Assembly: GCF_004193775.1 (NCBI RefSeq)
Contig: NC_041012.1
Coordinates: 13,537,223-13,601,222, forward strand
DNA length: 64,000 bases
Source of the DNA: Glycine soja
Lineage: Eukaryota; Streptophyta; Magnoliopsida; Fabales; Fabaceae
Direction: 5' to 3'
Shown piece by piece: positions 1 through 11,476 of the stretch. A program made the position numbers and the translations under genes. Positions within the stretch are counted from its first letter, which is position 1, and the number at the start of each line of letters is the position of its first letter. The notes under the pieces were generated by a model that did not search any database, was not told the DNA's origin, and saw nothing but the letters and a program-made list of their open reading frames with translations.

Positions 1-566
1 TCGAATTGATTAATAACTAAAGTGAAACTAAGGCTAAAATCAACTCGCCTAGTCAAGCTCGTCCATAAAAAATAGGTTTTTGAAAGTTTGCCATTTCAAT
101 TTCTCACTAAGTAAAATGGATCATTTTTAAGGTCCAACGCCTTAAAATGATCACCACTTAAGTAAAAAAGAATCATTTGATAAGAAAGAACTACGTAGGT
201 CTGATTTTCTCATCTCAAATTGAGGAATACGTAGGAGCAAAGGGAAACACCCTTGTCGACCACAAGAAAGGAAAAATAAAAAGGATATAAGGACATAAAA
301 GGGAACGTAAAAATCAAAGTCACGTTTGCACATTCGATTAAAGGCTGCCGTCCCTTGGGACGGACGTGTGGGGTGCTAATACCTTCCCCGTGCGTAAATA
401 CAACTCCCGAACCTTTCACTTAAAAAATTCGTAGATCACGTCTTTTCCGGTTTTTCCGACGTTTTCCTCAAATAAACGTTGGTGGCGACTCCGCGTGTAT
501 TCCTTTCGTGGAACACGCATCCCGCGAGTCTCGCGTCGCCCTCCCGCCGAAGGGTAGGTTGCGACA
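1..566 (+). repeat. 3' part of an Ogre-type LTR inserted in a copia element
   Basis: This stretch matches the last ~590 bp of the full Ogre LTR at 53594-55242. It shares the AACTAAAGTGAAACTA block, the ACTACGTAGGTCTGATTTTC block and the GGTGGCGACTCCGCG block, and ends in GGTTGCGACA as the other Ogre LTRs do. Directly after base 566 the sequence becomes copia reverse transcriptase, so the LTR interrupts that gene. Its 5' part and any partner LTR lie upstream of the window, so I cannot tell whether it is a solo LTR or the 3' LTR of a full element. The five bases after it, CATAT, would be one copy of the target duplication. Confidence 0.85.
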
Positions 567-1861
567 CATATGTTCCAGTTGCTAGATTAGAAGCCATTAG
601 AATGCTCTTAGCATATGCATCCATAATGAATTTTAAGCTTTATCAAATGGATGTTAAAAGTGCTTTTCTAAATGGCTTAATTAAAGAAGAAGTATATGTT
701 GAACAACCACCAGGTTTTGAAATATTGGATAAGCCAAATCATGTTTATAAATTGAAAAAGGCTTTATATGGCTTGAAACAAGCCCCTAGGGCTTGGTACG
801 AGCGTCTAAGTAAGTTCCTTTTAGAAAAGGACTTTTCTAGGGGAAAAGTGGATACTACTCTTTTTATAAAGAGAAAATCACATGATATTTTATTAGTTCA
901 AATTTATGTTGATGATATTATTTTTGGATCCACTAACGAATTGTTGTGCAAGGAATTCTCCCATGACATGCAAAGTGAGTTTGAAATGTCAATGATGGGA
1001 GAACTTAACTTCTTTCTTGGATTACAAATTAAACAAACTAAGGATGGTATCTTTGTCAATCAATCCAAGTATTGCAAAGAATTAATCCACAAATTCGACA
1101 TGGAAAATGCTAAGCACATGGCTACACCAATGAGCACTGCTTGCTATCTAGATAAAGATGAAACCGGTCAGTCAATAGATGTTAAGCAATATCGAGGTAT
1201 GATCGGATCACTTCTTTATTTATCTGCTAGCAGGCCTAATATAATGTTTAGTGTGTGTATGTGTGCTAGATTTCAATCAAATCCTAAACAATCACATCTT
1301 AGTGCTGTTAAAAGAATCATTAGATATTTGGTAGGCACTACAAACATAGGTTTATGGTATCCTAGAAATTCCACATGCACCTTAATTGGATATTCTGATT
1401 CAGACTTTGCCGGTTCTAAAACAGATAGAAAGAGCACTAGTGGAACTTGTCAATTCATTGGATCTGCTCTAGTTTCTTGGCACAGTAAGAAACAAAATAG
1501 TGTTGCTTTATCCACTGCAGAAGCGGAATATATTTCTGCCGGCAGTTGTTGTGCTCAAATCTTATGGATGAAGCAACAACTTTCTGATTATGGAATTCTT
1601 CTTGACCATATACCTATTAGATGTGATAATACAAGTGCAATTAATCTCTTGAAGAATCCAGTTCAACACTCTAGAACTAAACATATAGAAATTAGGCACC
1701 ATTTTCATAGAGATCATGTTCTAAAGGGAGATTGTGTATTAGAGTTTGTTGATACTAAGAATCAACTTAATGATATTTTCACAAAACCTCTCCCCAAAGA
1801 AGCATTCTTCTTTATTAGAAGGGAATTAGGCCTCTTAGATATTAGTGATTTAGATAGATAA
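567..1861 (+). CDS. copia pol fragment: reverse transcriptase and RNase H
   Basis: The translation from 567 gives the RVT_2 type reverse transcriptase of Ty1/copia, entered part-way at PVARLEAIRMLLAYA. It has the conserved MDVKSAFLNG block, ALYGLKQAPRAWYE, and the catalytic YVDD at 905-916. RNase H follows with YSDSDFAGSKTDRKSTSG, the STAEAEY block, RCDNTSA and the TKHIEIRHHF segment, so its acidic residues are present. There are no internal stops in about 430 codons, which suggests a fairly recent copy. An open frame runs back to 479, but its first ~29 codons are Ogre LTR sequence, so the true fragment starts at the 566/567 junction. It ends with TAA at 1861. The product would make element cDNA in cytoplasmic particles; this piece alone cannot. 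Confidence 0.93.
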
Positions 1862-2084
1862 GGATTGATTGATTAATTTACTCTTATGATTGATTGTTTA
1901 TGTTAAGTATGTTACTTTGATTGATTTTGTTTAAATTCTTGTTATTATGATAGAATTTATGAATTCCTGTGTGTTTTGTATTTGAATGCTTGAATTAAGT
2001 GCATTAGTAGTGATAATTAATAATATTAGGTGTATTTAGCATAGACATAGGTAATTTTTTTAGAAACTAGCCTAGTTTAAGCTT

Positions 2085-2240
2085 TGGTAATCGATTACCA
2101 TCTAGTGTAATCGATTACACAAGAACAGGCAGCCTGTAATCGATTACAACATCCTGAAATCGATTACCAGAAGGCTTATTACTCCTGTAATCGATTACCA
2201 CGCCTTGTAATCGATTACAACTCGTCCTCGTCTATAAATA
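2085..2240 (+). promoter_or_regulatory. promoter-like block ahead of env-like ORF: six TAATCGATTA palindromes plus TATA box
   Basis: Six copies or near-copies of the palindrome GTAATCGATTAC lie between 2085 and 2221, for example TGGTAATCGATTACCA at 2085-2100. A good TATA box, TATAAATA, follows at 2233-2240. The env-like ATG is ~180 bp further on, at 2421. The LTR of the same element has the same design: six such palindromes at 4134-4335, then TATATATA at 4405-4412. By analogy this could be an internal promoter for the env-like ORF; that function is inference. Confidence 0.5.
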
Positions 2241-2420
2241 CTCACGAAATCAGAGTTGCCGCGCAGCCAAGGCCTCCCCTCGTGCCTCCTCCATACCTAA
2301 ATCTTCCAACCTTCGTATCTTACTCAAATCTTCACCAAATCACGTCCCGTAAAGCCCAATCTTCCTCTTTTTCACTCCTCTTTCACTTCCACCGATTGAA
2401 ATCCACTAAAACTTCATCAA

Positions 2421-3557
2421 ATGGCAGAACCATCGAAGAAGAGAAAGGGATCATCCTCCACCGCCGCTGCTGCTGTCCATCGCCGCCACGGACCATCCGA
2501 AGCACCCACAGCACCTATTCATCCCTCTTTGTCATCTCCAAAATCATCCACATTGTTTTCATCCGATGATCAGCGTCTACGGTACCTTTCTCAATTTTCT
2601 TCTAGGATCATCTTAGACCCTAAGTACCTAGACGTAGATTTCTTTAATGATGAAACGTTTGATTGCTATCAAGTGTTTCAAAATTCTGGCCTGGTTGATT
2701 TCATGTCATTAAAATTGCCACATTATCCTGAACAAGTAAAGGTCTTCTACTGCAATTTAAAAATTCAGGATAGCATTATTTCCTCTGAGGTGCATGGTAT
2801 TCCTATTGTCATTGATCAGTCATTGTTCTTTTCTTTAACTCATTTACCCAGTCAAGGTGCACCTTTTGAGGGCACCATTGTTGATGACTAGAAATTTGAT
2901 TATTCTAGTCATGATGCTCGTCGTATGGTCTGCAATGATCAGGCTAAAATGACCGGTAGATTGCTGGCCGGGTCATTAACATTTGATAATCACATCATGC
3001 ACTATATAATTGTTAGAATTTTGCTTCCCCACTCTTCAAATTTAGCACAAGCCTCTGAGGAGGATTTGATTCTGATGTGGGCTTTCCTTACCGTTCGTCA
3101 GATCAACTGGGCCCACTTGGTTCGGTACCAAATGCTTAAGGCATTACGGGCTAATGCACCTCTCCCTTACCCACAATTGATAACTTTGTTTCTGCATCAT
3201 TTTCAAATTCCGCTTGATGATGAACCATTTGTTCAAGTCAAGCGTTCCTTTGCAATTGGTGCTGGTGTAGTGACTTCCTTTGGTTACCGTAAGGATCAGA
3301 ATGGTCAATGGCTGAAGAAAGACGCACTCCCTCCTCAAGATGAGCGTACTCCTTCACCTCCTCCTCAGCGAGATGATTCAGCACTCATGACTGAAGTTCT
3401 TTCCGAATTACGGGGTCTTCATTCTTACGTTGGTGAACGTTTCGACTCATTGGATACACGTTTGGCCGGAATGGATATTCGCCTCACACAGCTTGAAGAG
3501 GATGTGTGTTACATTCGTCAGAGTTTCGATCTTCCACCACCACCTCCACCTTCTTAG
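2421..3557 (+). pseudogene. env-like ORF of SIRE1-type copia element, one in-frame TAG
   Basis: The ATG at 2421 has a good context (AAATGGCAG). The frame runs 156 codons to TAG at 2889-2891 and continues in the same frame to TAG at 3555-3557, about 378 codons in all. The N-terminus is basic and rich in Ser and Pro (start MAEPSKKRKGSSS). The middle resembles the extra 3' ORF of SIRE-type elements and plant-transposon-protein domains. The C-terminal part has a heptad-like stretch (HSYVGERFDSLDTRLAGMD) and ends in a proline run. I see no convincing signal peptide or clear membrane anchor, so env-like is only a positional name. Only one interior stop breaks it, so it is either recently dead or read through. 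Its role in the element is unknown. Confidence 0.7.
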
Positions 3558-4002
3558 AATTTAGTTTCTAATTCTATGTCTCTTATAAACCGTGTATTTT
3601 GGCTATACTACTTAGATTATTATGTTCAGTACTTTATTTATCTTGTAGTATTTGGATTTCAGACTTTTATGCTTTGATACTATGTGGTTTTGAATTTTGA
3701 ACTGTTTGGATTCTGGTTTGGTTATGTCTTATTTATGAGTTTGGTTGGTTATGCCTTATACTTTGTAATTACTATGTTTCCACTTCATTATTATATTTGT
3801 GTTGATTCCCAAGTACTTTGGCTTTTTGATGTTGCCAAAGGGGGAGAAAAATGGGGTGTAGAAAGGCTTAGAAAAAGCTTAGAAATCAAGTGATCATCAA
3901 TTCCAAAACATAGGGGGAGTGAACGCAAATTTTATATATATACATTGCTTGCATGAATCTTGATTTCAGGACTTATATTGTCATCATCAAAAAGGGGGAG
4001 AT
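3558..4002 (+). promoter_or_regulatory. 3' untranslated region with three polypurine tracts
   Basis: There is no coding here. Three similar purine tracts occur: AAAGGGGGAGAAAAATGGGG at 3837-3856, AGGGGGAG near 3912, and AAAAAGGGGGAGAT ending at 4002. The last directly abuts the LTR start and is the expected plus-strand primer (PPT). Confidence 0.75.
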
Positions 4003-5001
4003 TGTAGAAGTAAATGCCTTTGGTGTTTTGATGATGATCACTAGTATTTTAGGAAGGGAATTCCTAATTGATATAGCAAAAGGTTTGGCCAAGTAATTTA
4101 AGTTAAAAAGTGTTTTTCAAGAGATTTACTCTCTGGTAATCGATTACCAGAGGATGTAATCGAATACCAGTGGCCAAAAATGTTTACAACAGCTATTAAA
4201 AATTTGAATTCAAATTTTAGACTGTGTAATCGATTACACAATATTGGTAATCGATTACCAGCAGTTAATAAATGTTTTAATTCAAATTTTAAAAGCTGTA
4301 ATCGATTACACAAATCCTGGAATCGATTACCAGACAAGATTTTCAGAAAAATGTTTCTAAGAGTCACAACTTCTCAAAAGGTTTTTACATGACCACCAAT
4401 GGTCTATATATATGTGTGACTTAGAACACGAATTTGCTCAGAGTTTTTCAGAACAACAAGTGTTTATTCTCTCAAAGAGAAAAATCATTTTATCCTCTTA
4501 AGAATTCCTTGGCCAATTCAATTGCAATTCATTAAGGAATCATTTGAGTGCTCAAATTGTAAAATCTATCTCTTTCAAGAGAGATTCATTCTTCTTCTCT
4601 TTCTAATTCTCTAAGGGATTAAGAGACCGAGGGTCTCTTGTTGTAAAAGAATTCTGAACACAAAGGAAGGATTTTCCTTGTGTGTTCATAACTTGTAAAA
4701 GGATTTTGCAAGATAGTGGAACTCCCAAGCGGGTTGCTTGGGGACTGGACGTAGGCACAAGGGTGTGGCCGAACTAGTATAAATCTGAGTTTGCACTTTC
4801 TCTTCCCTTAAACTCTTTTATTTATTATTGTTTTATATTTATATTCAGATTGTTCTATTTGAATCAATATTTAAGAAGTTCATTATTAAGGGAATTTGTA
4901 ACTTGAATAGAAAGTGAAATAGAATTTTAATCGGGGAAATAGTTTGTAATATCTTAACTCAACCCCCCCTTCTTATGATATCTGACGTCACTTGTCTAAC
5001 A
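4003..5001 (+). repeat. SIRE1-type 3' LTR (999 bp)
   Basis: It begins TGTAGAAG right after the PPT and ends GTCTAACA, the TG...CA ends expected of an LTR. U3 contains six GTAATCGATTAC-type palindromes (4134-4335), followed by TATATATA at 4405-4412 and a transcribed part with several TCTCTT-rich direct repeats. The end CTTGTCTAACA matches the CTTGTCCAACA ends of the LTRs at 56369-57450 and 61054-62577, and the minus-strand LTR at 11657-12516. All four are the same LTR family. Confidence 0.9.
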
Positions 5002-5911
5002 AGGCCTTCCAGGATGTTCCTCCAGAAGGAGGTTGCTTCTAGAGGAAGCAACCTGGCTCGCCTGGGCGAGCTGAGCTCACCTGGGCGAGCTGGGTGGCAA
5101 GCTCCTCCCCTGTTTTCCTATAAATAGGGGGAGGAGTGAAGGAGAAAGGGGTTCAACCCTTCTGGTACTTCGTAATCACTTAAAATTAGTGAGGAAAATT
5201 ATTTCCGTGAAGAAAATTCAAGTCGAGGCGCTTCCATAACGTTCTTCGTCGTTCGTCGTTCATTCTTCGTCGTTCGTCGGTCTTCAACCGGTAAGTTCCC
5301 GAAATCGAACTTTTCAATTCATTCTATGTACCCTTGGTGGTCCCCATTTGTTTCGCATACTTTTATTCTCGTTTCATTTACTTTTCGTACCCCCTTTTGA
5401 CGTGCTTTAATCATTTACTTAAGTCATTTTCTCGCCTAAACAAAAAATAAAATAAATTTCCACCGATCTTTTGAATTGTAACATCCGTTAATTTCTGTTA
5501 AAATGAAATCCGACCGTTCGGTCATGCCGTAACCACGTTGGAAACCAAAAAGAGGTAAAATAATAATATAATAATCAAAAAATATCTTTTAGTAAAATAA
5601 ACCAAAAAAAATCAATCGGATGTTTCTCTTTCTTAATTGAATTGACTAATAACTAAAGTGAAACTAAGGCTAAAATCAACTCGCAAAGTCAAGCTCGTCC
5701 GCAAAAAATCACTAAAATGGATTTTAAGGTTCGATACCTCAGTTTTTCTCACCAAGTAAAAATGGGTCATTTTAAGGTCCAACGCCTTAAAAGGACCTCT
5801 TCCCAAGTAAAAAGAATCGCTTGATTTCCCCTTTTGAAAGAACTACGTAGGTCTGATTTTCTCATCACAATTGAGGAATACGTAGGAGCAAAGGGAAATG
5901 CCCTTGTCGAC
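5002..5911 (+). repeat. middle part of an older Ogre LTR (host of two insertions)
   Basis: From CCTTCCAGGATGTTCCTCC to CCCTTGTCGAC this matches 53994-54926 of the full Ogre LTR. It keeps two copies of the CTCACCTGGGCGAGCT/GCTCGCCTGGGCGAGCT hairpin and the TATA box at 5119-5126. Its 5' part is missing because the SIRE-like element inserted at its left edge. Its 3' part is missing because Ogre copy A begins at 5912. The missing 3' remainder does not reappear after the last Ogre LTR at 55242. Confidence 0.82.
5119..5126 (+). promoter_or_regulatory. TATA box of Ogre LTR fragment
   Basis: TATAAATA, just downstream of the GCTCGCC hairpin and a CCTCCCC stretch, in the same place as in the other Ogre LTRs. 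Confidence 0.7.
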
Positions 5912-7823
5912 TGTCATACCCTAATTTCGTCCGGAGATTATTATTTGATGATATACAACCTTTGATTGGCCGCTTCGAGATACTTGGCACCCTTTGTTGC
6001 ACAATATGTGAAGTCCCGAGACGTGCCGAAAATCAAAAGGAAGCAGGCTTACGCGATCCGTGAAAATTCCGTAATGTGACGGAAATCGAAGGGAGGTGTT
6101 TTTTGCAATCCGTGAGTTTTCGTAACTTCTTCGAAAGCCAAAAAAAGAGAAAATACATAATCCGTAAGGATTCGTAACCTTGCGGAAGGAAAATAAGTAT
6201 CGTTACGAAATTCGTAAAGTTTCGTAACGTTACGAAAAAAGAAATACCAAAAAAAAGGTAAAGGGGGTGTATTTAGTAAAATGGGGGTGCAAATAGTAAT
6301 TTTTGAATCTGGGCCCTTCTAGAGGTTTCTGGGCAATTTCATGCTTAAGGTTGAAGCAACCTAGCTCGCCTGGGCGAGCTAGGTGGCCACCACACCCCCC
6401 GTTTGTTGAAAAATGGGATTCCGGGGCTTCCAGGACACCCGTAATGCTTCCGTAAAATTCCCATAATCCTAAATAAGCATATTTAACTTAATACGGGTGA
6501 CAGGGAAGAGAAAAAAAGAAGAAAATCAAGTCCTATATGCTTCCGTAACTTTTCTGTAAATCTCGAAAGAAGGGGGGGTGAACTTATCAAAATTGGGGGG
6601 GTACAAATAGCAATTTTGATATTTTGAATTGGGCCTTCCAGAATGTTTTTTTGAAGCTGGATGAAGCAACCCAGCTTGCCTGGGCGAGCTGGGCAGCAAC
6701 CTCCTCCCCCTTTTTCTTATAAATTGGCTGAAGGGGATTGTTCTAAGGATCCCGGATGCCCCTGATGTGGTATTTCAGCTGTTTTGGGTGAAAAAAAATT
6801 GTTTCCGTGAAGAAAATCCAAGCCGAGGTGCTTCCATAACGCTTCCGAGAGGTTTCCGTAAGCAAATCCGTGAAAGTTTTCCTCCGTTATTCACCATTCT
6901 TCATCCGTTCTTCGTTCTTCAACGGGTAAGTTTCCAAATCGAGCTTTTCAATTCCTTCTATGTACCTGTGGTGGTCCCCATTTGTTTTGTGTACTTTTAT
7001 TCTCGTTTCATTTACTTTTCGTACCCCCTTTTGACGTGCTTCAGTCATTTATTTAAGTCATTTCTCGCCTAATCTAAATATAAAATAAATTTCCACCGAT
7101 CATTTGAATTGTATCATCCGTTAATTTCGGTTAAAATGAATTCCGACCGTTCGGTCGTGCCATAACCACGTTGGAAATAAAAAAAAAGGTAAAATAATAA
7201 TATAATAATAAAAAATATCTTTTAGTAAAATGAAGCACAAAAATCAATCGAACGTTTTCTCTTTGGGATTTCTCATTCTTAATTGAATTGACTAATAACT
7301 AAAGCGAAACTAAGGCTAAAATCAATTCGCCAAGTCAAGCTCGTCCACAAAAAATAGGGTTTTGAAAGTTTATCATTTCAGTTTCTTACCAAGTAAAATG
7401 GATCATTTTTAAGGTCCAACGCCTTAAAATCATCACCTTTCAAGTAAAAAGAATCGCTTGATTCACGTTTAAGAAAGAACTACGTAGGTCTGATTTCCTC
7501 TTCGATGGAGGGTACGTAGGAGCGAAAGCCCCGCTTTTGTCGACCTCAAAAAATAAAAAGAAATAAAAGTTAGGGTAATACAATTTCCACAATTCTAAAA
7601 AATAGGCTGTTGTCATTTGAGACAAACGTGAGAGGTGCTAATACCTTCCTCAAGCGTAAATACAACTCCTGAACTTAGAATTTTCATGTTGACCGGTTTC
7701 CTTCGGTTTTTCCGACGTTTTCCACAAATAAACATTGGTGGCGACTCCGCGCATCTTTCCTCCTTTGGAAAGCGCACCCGTGAGCCTCGCCTTCGCTCGC
7801 CCGCAAAAGGGCACGTTGCGACA
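5912..7823 (+). repeat. full 5' Ogre LTR of copy A (1912 bp)
   Basis: It begins TGTCATACCCTAATTTCGTC and ends GGTTGCGACA, followed after 2 bp by the primer site. U3 has many CGTAA/TTACG motifs around 6060-6240, two hairpin-forming GCTCGCCTGGGCGAGC copies (about 6364 and 6673), and a TATA box at 6718-6725. The U3 has an imperfect internal duplication (about 6240-6400 against 6560-6710) that the 1649 bp LTR at 53594 lacks; this explains the length difference. Confidence 0.9.
6718..6725 (+). promoter_or_regulatory. TATA box of copy A LTR
   Basis: TATAAATT, aligned with TATAAATA in the other Ogre LTRs; it lies just 3' of the second GCTTGCCTGGGCGAGC hairpin. Confidence 0.65.
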
Positions 7824-7825
7824 GT

Positions 7826-7843
7826 TGGCGACTCCACTGGGGA
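7826..7843 (+). promoter_or_regulatory. primer binding site, tRNA-Arg type
   Basis: TGGCGACTCCACTGGGGA lies 2 bp after the LTR end. Ogre elements are known to use a tRNA-Arg primer and this sequence fits that type. It is the only intact Ogre primer site in the window. Confidence 0.75.
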
Positions 7844-9443
7844 CCTTTTGTGAGTTAGGCCTATTTTAAGGAATTGTGGAATTGTGAAACTTTGTGTGTG
7901 CACTTGTTGAACTGTGTAAAATGTAAATAACTGTTGTCTATTTCGCATTCTTTACACTACATTCTAAGCACTCACGGGTTTGAGTAAAAAAAAAAAGGGG
8001 GGCCCTATACCCGGGTTCATGGGAATCTAAGGAGTGGGGGTGAATCTATCATCATGCTAGGTCTCTGACTTGCTTGATAATGGTGAAACCTCGTCTAGAG
8101 CTTTCTCTCTTTATAATATGTTGTCGCTGGTATTCCATACCGCCACAATATTATTATCTTGAGTGATGATACCTCTAGAAAATAGCCGTGTGAGCTATGA
8201 ATCATTGGGAGTAGTTATTAGAGACCCCTAGATATTATCCTATAGGTCCCTAAAATAGGGGCACGGAGCAAACACGCTGCGTGCCATTTTAAACACTGTC
8301 ATGCATATAACCTAAAGGTCATGTACGCCTTTGTTGTATGATTATTTGAGGATATTGCCATGCTGTGTAAATCCCCCTGTTACGCTTTTGCGCATCTGCA
8401 TCATGCCGTCACACATGTGTTGTATGTGGGTCTCATCTTTTGTCGTGGGAAGTCGGAAGATCCATATCGTCTTCTTAAATGCACACATGGGGCATTGTGC
8501 CCCCAAATGCACAAGTAAGGAGAGATGATTTTCCGGGCTCTCGTGTTCGTAAATGCATTCATATCATGCATCGCATAAGCATCTCTTCATGGCATCATAA
8601 TGAACATATCGTTCCTACATTTGTTCGTTATCATATTCTAGCGTCACATTTTATGAGTCATTGCATCATCATGCATATGTGTTCAACAAACTTTTTGTTC
8701 TACAAACTGCATACCTTTTGTTTTCATGTTCGCTCATGCATGATCCTTGCATTTTCCTCTGCGAAACAAAAAAAAGGGAAGCGTGAAAATTCACACTACA
8801 TTCTTAGTTGCATGTGTTAGGTACCATGAGTCAACCATGTTGAGATCATAAACCCATTTCACTTAAAAGCAAAATGATTGAACATGGTACCTAATGCATG
8901 GTTAACTAAGAAAAGATGTTTCTTCAGGCATCTCAAATTCATAATTACATTTTCCATGCATAGCATGTGTATTCCCGAGTCTTTCATCTCTATAAAATGT
9001 TGTCGAAGTATTGGCGATCAAATTGTTATTCTTTGGATTATGGGGTTGAACCAAGCTCATGCTTTTACAAAAAGGTTCAGCAAGTCAAGTTGAAGCATTG
9101 AAGTAACCATCTTGCAAAAATTGGGATCGAGTTACGTTGCTGCTTCATCTACTGCCAAACACATTTAGGACTATTGATGTCCCTTTTACTTCCAGTTTCA
9201 CCTTGACAAAGATGTCATGGACCATGTTGAAAATCTAAATTGATTCAACCCCATGTCCTGCGTAAAAATTCGCAATACTTCAACTATGCATCGTTCGCAT
9301 ACATCCATGCTTTTCATTGGTTGCATTGTTCATTGCATTCTTTCCTAAAAAAAAAAGAAAAAGAGAACTTAATCATTGTTATAAAAAAGAAAAAAAAAAC
9401 CGCTTTACGATGCCCTTACCAAACCTGTGCTAGAGCTAGAGTA
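7844..9443 (+). other. 5' leader of Ogre copy A, no coding
   Basis: Most of 7860-8280 is shared with 29414-29790 of copy B, for example TTGTCGCTGGTATTCCATACC and the CTAGATATTATCCTATAGGTC block. After ~8280 the two leaders diverge. ORF1, present in copy B, is missing here. The small open frames between 8331 and 9093 have no recognisable content and I do not call them genes. Confidence 0.7.
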
Positions 9444-11476
9444 ATGGGTAAAGCAGAGGAGGTGCAAGAGAAGGTGAAGGCTGACATGGAGGCCATGAAA
9501 GAGAAAATGGCCACAATGATGGAGGCCATGATGAGCATGAAGAAGATAATGGAAGTCAATGCGGTTACAATTGCCGCTACCAGCACTGTTGCTAAGGTGA
9601 ACCCGACGTCCCCATTCGACATCAACCAAATGAATCATCCAACCTCAGATATGGTAGGCAAAGATTTGGGAAGTATGGGCGGCCCCCATGATGTGCAAAT
9701 TCAAAACGAGCACGCTTTCCCGCCGTATGGCTTGCCTCTCAACTATACGCCACCCAATGTGGCGTACACTCCCAATGAGAATGTCAATAACGCCACTCCT
9801 ATACTCGTTGAGAGCCAACAACCTCAATCTGATCATGCACATGTCCCTTGACCCATGAGGAAGGCACATAAATGCCCCGCCACAATCTAGCCGACTTCGA
9901 GCCTTGCCTCGGATATGCCACTGAAGGGCAAGCAGTTGGTGATATACCCCTACGAAACACATTGGAGGGCCCTCAGAATCACCCACAACTACACCTCTTG
10001 CATTCCACGACAAGTAAAAACCCTCATGCTATGGCAGAAATGGGAAAGTTGGATCATCAAGAGGAAAGGCTCAGGGCCATTGAAGGAGGTGAAGATTATG
10101 CCTTTGCTAACCTAGAAGAGTTGTTCCTAGTACCCAATATCATCACCCCTCCTAAGTTCAAGGTGCTGGACTTTGACGAGTACAAGGGGACTACTTGCCC
10201 CAAGAACCATCTAAAGATGTATTGTCGGAGGATGGGGGCATATGCAAAAGATGAGGAATTGCTTATACATTCCTTCCAAGAAAGTCTTACTGGGGTAGCT
10301 ATTACTTGGTACACTCACTTGGAACCTTCCCGAGTCCATTCTTGGAAGGACCTAATGGTTGCCTTCGTTAGGCAGTGTCAGTATAATGGCTTCAGATAGG
10401 ATGCAACTACTAAACATGTGCAAAAAGGGGGCACGGATCTTTCAAAGAATATGCCCAAAGGTGGAGAGACCTGGCAGCTCAAGTGGCACCTCAATGACGA
10501 AAAAAAAAATGATGACAATAATAGTAGACACATTACTAGATGGTGGGCTACACACCTTCAAGCTTTGATGATATGGTCTTCACCGACGAAAGGATCAAAG
10601 TGGGTCTAAAAAGAGGCAAATCTGATCATCTTGCTTTGATAAATGCAAAAAAAAAACTGGGGCAAATGAAGAGGGTGAGGATGAAGGAGAAGCCCGTGCT
10701 GTGACCGCCATTCCTATACAGCCAAGTTTCCCACCAACCCAACAATGTCATTACTCAGCCAATAACAAACCTTCTCCTTACCCACTGCCCAGTTATCCAC
10801 AAAGGCCATCCCTAAAATCAACCACAAAGCCTACCTACCGCACTTCCAATGACAAACACCACCTTTAGCATAAACCAAAACACCAACCAAGAAATGAATT
10901 TTGCAGTGAGAAAGCCTGTAGAATTCACCCCAATTCCAGTGTCCTATGTTGACTTGCTCCCATATCTACTTGATAATTCAATGGTAGCCATAACCCTAGC
11001 CAAGGTTCATCAACCTCCATTTCTTCGAGAATACGACTCGAACGCAACGTGTGCTTGTCATGGAGAAGCCCCGGGGCGTTCCATTGAGCATTGTAGGGCT
11101 CTGAAGCGTAAGGTGCAAGGTCTAATTGATGCTGGCTGAAATTTGAGGAGAATCGTGTGTAAATCCTGACATTGACAAGAGATGCCACACATGGGGCAAT
11201 TTTGAAAGTTGTTGTTAGATGTCTCTAAATGACTCATCAGGATTTTCAAGTTTGTACCATTATTGTAAACCACAGTTACAATGTTAAATGAAATGGATAA
11301 AGTTGATATCTTTGTCCCTCATCCTCTCACAAACGCATCTTTGCTTATTCAACTTTCACCGGAATGTGGGTGCAAGCCATTGGTCTGTTTGCTCAAGCGA
11401 CCTGTGCTCCTGAGTTTGGACTTCCAAGACCGTTCAATCAGAGATTACTCGTCTTGCGCGTTGGTGGGGCTACCGT
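9444..11476 (+). pseudogene. Ogre gag remnant of copy A
   Basis: The ATG at 9444 starts a Met/Lys-rich coiled-coil segment (KADMEAMKEKMATMMEAMMS) like the N-terminus of copy B gag. After a stop at 9849, a second open frame (about 10010-10396) carries the Retrotrans_gag core, with PPKFKVLDFDEYKGTTCPK, MYCRRMGAYAKDEE and AITWYTHLEP. The frame then breaks again near 10397-10850. The 3' part (10850-11139) has the knuckle-like CACHGEAPGRSIEHC (C-x2-H then a C), in which the second His of the copy B motif is replaced by Arg. Several stops and frameshifts make it non-functional. No protease or RT follows. Confidence 0.85.

Larger units (their letters stand above)
567..5001 (+). mobile_element. SIRE1/Maximus-like Ty1/copia retrotransposon, 5' part missing
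   Basis: In order this holds the C-terminal part of pol (RT and RNase H), a spacer with a promoter-like block, an env-like ORF, several polypurine tracts and a ~1 kb LTR. That order (pol, then an extra ORF, then LTR) is known for the SIRE/Maximus lineage of plant copia elements. The 5' LTR, gag, protease, integrase and the start of RT are not here, because an Ogre LTR (1-566) interrupts the element. Its 3' LTR ends at 5001 and directly abuts a mid-LTR Ogre sequence, so this element had inserted into an older Ogre LTR. Confidence 0.85.

Noticed and set aside
7635..7853. Open frames at Ogre LTR ends (7635-7853, 55028-55246, 479-566)
   Set aside because: The same LTR text gives the same short frame in each copy. 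They run off into the primer site or a host gene with no domain.
9240..9443. Upstream extension of the gag frame to 9240
   Set aside because: This part runs through A-rich leader. Copy B gag starts at the equivalent of 9444 with the same coiled-coil pattern.
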